From an uncultured Oscillibacter sp. (GTDB taxonomy: Bacteria; Bacillota; Clostridia; Oscillospirales; Oscillospiraceae): a stretch of 64,000 nucleotides of DNA. The stretch is from the NCBI GenBank assembly GCA_910584995.1, contig CAJUDW010000008.1:33603-97602 (forward strand). Direction: 5' to 3'. Within the stretch, counting starts at the first letter, position 1; each line of letters begins with the position of its first letter. The position numbers and the translations under genes were made by a program. A model generated the notes under the pieces. The model had not been told where the DNA came from and did no database searches. It saw nothing but the letters and a program-made list of their open reading frames with translations. Positions 61,806 to 64,000 of this stretch are shown in pieces.

Positions 61806-62890
61806 GATTTGACCGCCTCCTTTTGATGGTGTTTCCGGAAGATCAGCCGGAAGTTAATGAAGAACTCACAGCCCAGCATACAGAAGAGGAGGATGCCGGT
61901 GATGATGTCGGAGATGGAAGCAGGCACCATCAGCCGGGTCTGGAGGGTCTCCGCCCCCTTGGACAAAACGCCCAGCAGCAGGGAGATAAGCACCATGGCA
62001 AAGGCGTTCAGCTGGCTGAGCCACGCCACCGTGATGGAGGTGAAGCCCACGCCGCCGGCCACACCGTCGTAAAGGGTGTTGTTGGCGCCGGAGGCCACGA
62101 TGAAACCCACAATGCCGCTGATGGCCCCGGAGAGGAACATGGTGCGCATCATGATATGGCCCACGTTCATCCCGGCATACCGGGCGGTATTGACGGAGTC
62201 GCCGATGACGGAGATCTCATAGCCGTGCTTCGTATAGCGCATGTATACATGCATGAACACCACCAGGATCAGCACGATGATCCAGCCGCAGTGGACGCCC
62301 AGCACTTTCGGCAAGCACGCCTTGCCGTCAAACTGAGGGATAATCTGGGAGCCGGGACGGCCCTCCCAGGGCCCGCCCTGGAGCCACCGGACTACGCCGA
62401 TGATGATGTAGTTCATCATCAGGGTAAACAGTGTTTCATTGGTGTTCCATTTCGCCTTGAAAAAAGCGGGAATCAGGGCCCATAGGCCGCCGGCAGCAGC
62501 GCCTGCCAGGCCCATGACCACCAGCAGCACAGGGCCGGGCAGCCGGTCCGCCCAGAAGAGGGCGAAGTAGCTGGCGGCGATGGCCCCGGCGGTGATTTGG
62601 CCCTCTGCGCCGATGTTCCAAAACCGCATCTTGAAGCAGGGGGCAATGGCCAAGGCGCAGCCCAGCAGCGGAACAGCAATTTTCACCGTCTGGCGGATGG
62701 CCGTCTTCTTGCCCAGGGCGCCAGAGATAATGGTGCCGTAAGCGGTGATAGGATTGACGCCGGTAACGCCGATGGCCATGGCGCCCAGCACCAGGGCAAA
62801 GAGGATGGATCCAAAGCGGATGCACCAGATCTTCCACGGCTCCATGGCGTCCCGCTTGGCAAGACGGATGAAGGGGGTTTTTGTCTCCAT
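61802..62890 (-). CDS. Nucleoside ABC transporter permease, NupP/YufP type
   Basis: 362 residues from the ATG at 62890, after GGAGGCCGTGTAAC, one base past the ATPase stop; a longer frame to 62914 overlaps the ATPase. Eight to ten helices, with FWNIGAEGQITAGAIAASYFAL, the family pattern, and ISVIGDSVNTARYAGMNVGHIMMRT as coupling loop. It pairs with the next permease for nucleoside (perhaps guanosine/inosine) uptake. Confidence 0.92.
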   Translation of the reverse strand: METKTPFIRLAKRDAMEPWKIWCIRFGSILFALVLGAMAIGVTGVNPITAYGTIISGALGKKTAIRQTVKIAVPLLGCALAIAPCFKMRFWNIGAEGQITAGAIAASYFALFWADRLPGPVLLVVMGLAGAAAGGLWALIPAFFKAKWNTNETLFTLMMNYIIIGVVRWLQGGPWEGRPGSQIIPQFDGKACLPKVLGVHCGWIIVLILVVFMHVYMRYTKHGYEISVIGDSVNTARYAGMNVGHIMMRTMFLSGAISGIVGFIVASGANNTLYDGVAGGVGFTSITVAWLSQLNAFAMVLISLLLGVLSKGAETLQTRLMVPASISDIITGILLFCMLGCEFFINFRLIFRKHHQKEAVKS

Positions 62891-62891
62891 G

Positions 62892-64000
62892 TTACACGGC
62901 CTCCTTTCCGCCAAGGCGCGTCATCAGCAGCCCGATCTGATCCTTGGTGACGGAACGTGCGTCCACAATGCCGCTGACCTGTCCGCCGCAAAGCACCAGA
63001 ATCCGGTCGCAGAGTTCCAGCAGCACGTCCAGATCCTCGCCTACGTAGATCACTGCCGCACCCTTCATCTTCTGCTCCGTCAGCAGGTTATAAATCGTAT
63101 AGGAAGTGTTGATATCCAAGCCCCGGACAGCGTACGCGGTCATCAGCACCGAGGGGGCGGAGGCAATCTCCCGGCCCACCAGTACCTTTTGCACGTTGCC
63201 GCCGGAGAGGCGGCGCACCGGGAACTCCGTGCCGGGAGTTACCACCTCCAACTCCTTCCAGACCCGCAGGGCCAGTTCGTTGGGATCCTTCCGGTTCACA
63301 AAAACGCCCTTGCCCTTCTTCCAGGACCGGAGCATCATGTTCCCTGTCATGCCCATGGATCCCACCAGGCCCATGCCCAGCCGATCCTCCGGCACAAAGG
63401 CCATAACCACCCCGGAACGGCGGATCTGCATGGGGGTCTTCCCCATCAGTTCCGTTTCGCTGCCCTCCGGCGGTGTATAGAGGACGCTGCCCCGGGCCGC
63501 GGGATACAGGCCGGAGATAGCCTCCAACAATTCCCGCTGGCCGGAACCGGCAATGCCGGCAATGCCCAGGATCTCACCGCCCATGGCTGTGAAGGACACG
63601 CCGTCCAGCTTTTTCACGCCCTCCGCGTCCAGGCAGGTGAGATCCCTCACTTCCAGCCGCTTGACGGGCGCTTCATACCGGGGCCGGTCGATGTTCAGCG
63701 TGACGGCGTGGCCCACCATCATGTCCGTCAGGGCCTGGGGATTGGTCTCGGCGGTGCTGACCGTGCCGATATACTTCCCCTTCCGCAGGACGGCCACCTT
63801 GTCGGAGAGGGCCATGACCTCGTGCAGCTTGTGGGTGATGATAACAATGGCCTTGCCGTCCGCCCGCATGTTCCGCAGCACGTCGAAAAGCTTGTCGGTC
63901 TCCTGGGGGGTCAGCACGGCAGTGGGTTCGTCCAGAATCAGGATATCCGCCCCCCGGTAGAGGACCTTGACAATCTCCACCGTCTGCTTCTGGGAGACGG
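62892..64000 (-). CDS. Nucleoside ABC transporter ATP-binding protein (N-terminus outside window)
   Basis: The frame is open to the right edge, so the gene is cut; 369 codons are seen of a usual length of about 510. The sequence begins inside the first ATPase domain just after its signature (VSQKQTVEIVKVLYRGADILILDEPTAVLTPQE). The second domain follows, with EILGIAGIAGSGQRELLEAI as a diverged Walker A, and RRLSGGNVQKVLVGREI. This is the duplicated ATPase of BMP-type nucleoside importers; the BmpA-like lipoprotein gene is expected upstream, beyond the window. Confidence 0.92.
   Translation of the reverse strand, partial: VSQKQTVEIVKVLYRGADILILDEPTAVLTPQETDKLFDVLRNMRADGKAIVIITHKLHEVMALSDKVAVLRKGKYIGTVSTAETNPQALTDMMVGHAVTLNIDRPRYEAPVKRLEVRDLTCLDAEGVKKLDGVSFTAMGGEILGIAGIAGSGQRELLEAISGLYPAARGSVLYTPPEGSETELMGKTPMQIRRSGVVMAFVPEDRLGMGLVGSMGMTGNMMLRSWKKGKGVFVNRKDPNELALRVWKELEVVTPGTEFPVRRLSGGNVQKVLVGREIASAPSVLMTAYAVRGLDINTSYTIYNLLTEQKMKGAAVIYVGEDLDVLLELCDRILVLCGGQVSGIVDARSVTKDQIGLLMTRLGGKEAV

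Overview
The window looks like a chromosomal segment of a GC-rich Clostridia member, most like Oscillospiraceae (Oscillibacter, Dysosmobacter or Lawsonibacter type). That placement is inference from gene content: hrcA-grpE-dnaK-dnaJ under a perfect CIRCE element, a Trp T-box, SLH surface proteins, paired diacylglycerol glucosyltransferases, HD-GYP response regulators and BMP-family nucleoside transport genes. No rRNA, tRNA, CRISPR array, phage or intact insertion sequence was seen. Promoters are mostly good sigma-A types with 16-18 bp spacing, and most transcription units end in clear hairpins.

Layout. 1-7.2 kb, minus strand: an incomplete DUF4015-type glycoside hydrolase, rpiB, a PHP histidinol-phosphatase, and the heat-shock operon (hrcA, grpE, dnaK, dnaJ). 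7.2-14 kb, minus strand: a phosphodiesterase, a membrane glycolipid operon (two GT4 enzymes around a TVP38 protein) and a BceAB-like ABC exporter. The promoters of the last two share one operator pattern, which suggests one unseen regulator. 14-20.6 kb: a LacI regulator divergent from a sodium symporter, an inositol-dehydrogenase-like oxidoreductase and two IolH/IolI-like TIM barrels, with several related GCGTTC operator sites. 20.7-30.2 kb: a signalling island of two paralogous hybrid histidine kinases, a free Hpt protein and two HD-GYP response regulators, one of them lacking a metal-ligand histidine.

30.4-37 kb: a lone siroheme sulfite/nitrite reductase-like gene, an AT-rich island and a 1392-residue SLH protein behind a long structured leader. 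37.2-42.3 kb: an operon of two zinc-ribbon proteins, an ABC ATPase and two ABC-2 permeases. 42.3-49.3 kb: brnQ (with a terminator-like hairpin at the mRNA 5' end), a nitroreductase, a CtpE-like P-type ATPase, and a TrpB2-type tryptophan synthase behind a T-box whose specifier reads UGG. 49.3-56.1 kb: bactofilin, a SprA-like metalloprotease, GDPD, asnS, an MscS channel and a DUF1576 membrane protein. 56.3-64 kb: an orphan zinc-binding lipoprotein under a Fur/Zur-like box, an unrecognised 30-codon gene, an HATPase protein without an H-box, DUF6512, a second SLH protein, and the 3' part of a nucleoside ABC operon that runs off the right edge.

Overall theme: envelope building and sensing (glycolipids, SLH proteins, bactofilin, exporters, mechanosensitive channel) around a probable c-di-GMP-degrading phosphorelay. 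Starts were often moved inward from the longest open frame to fit ribosome-binding sites. All functions are assigned from motif recognition by eye, not from database searches.
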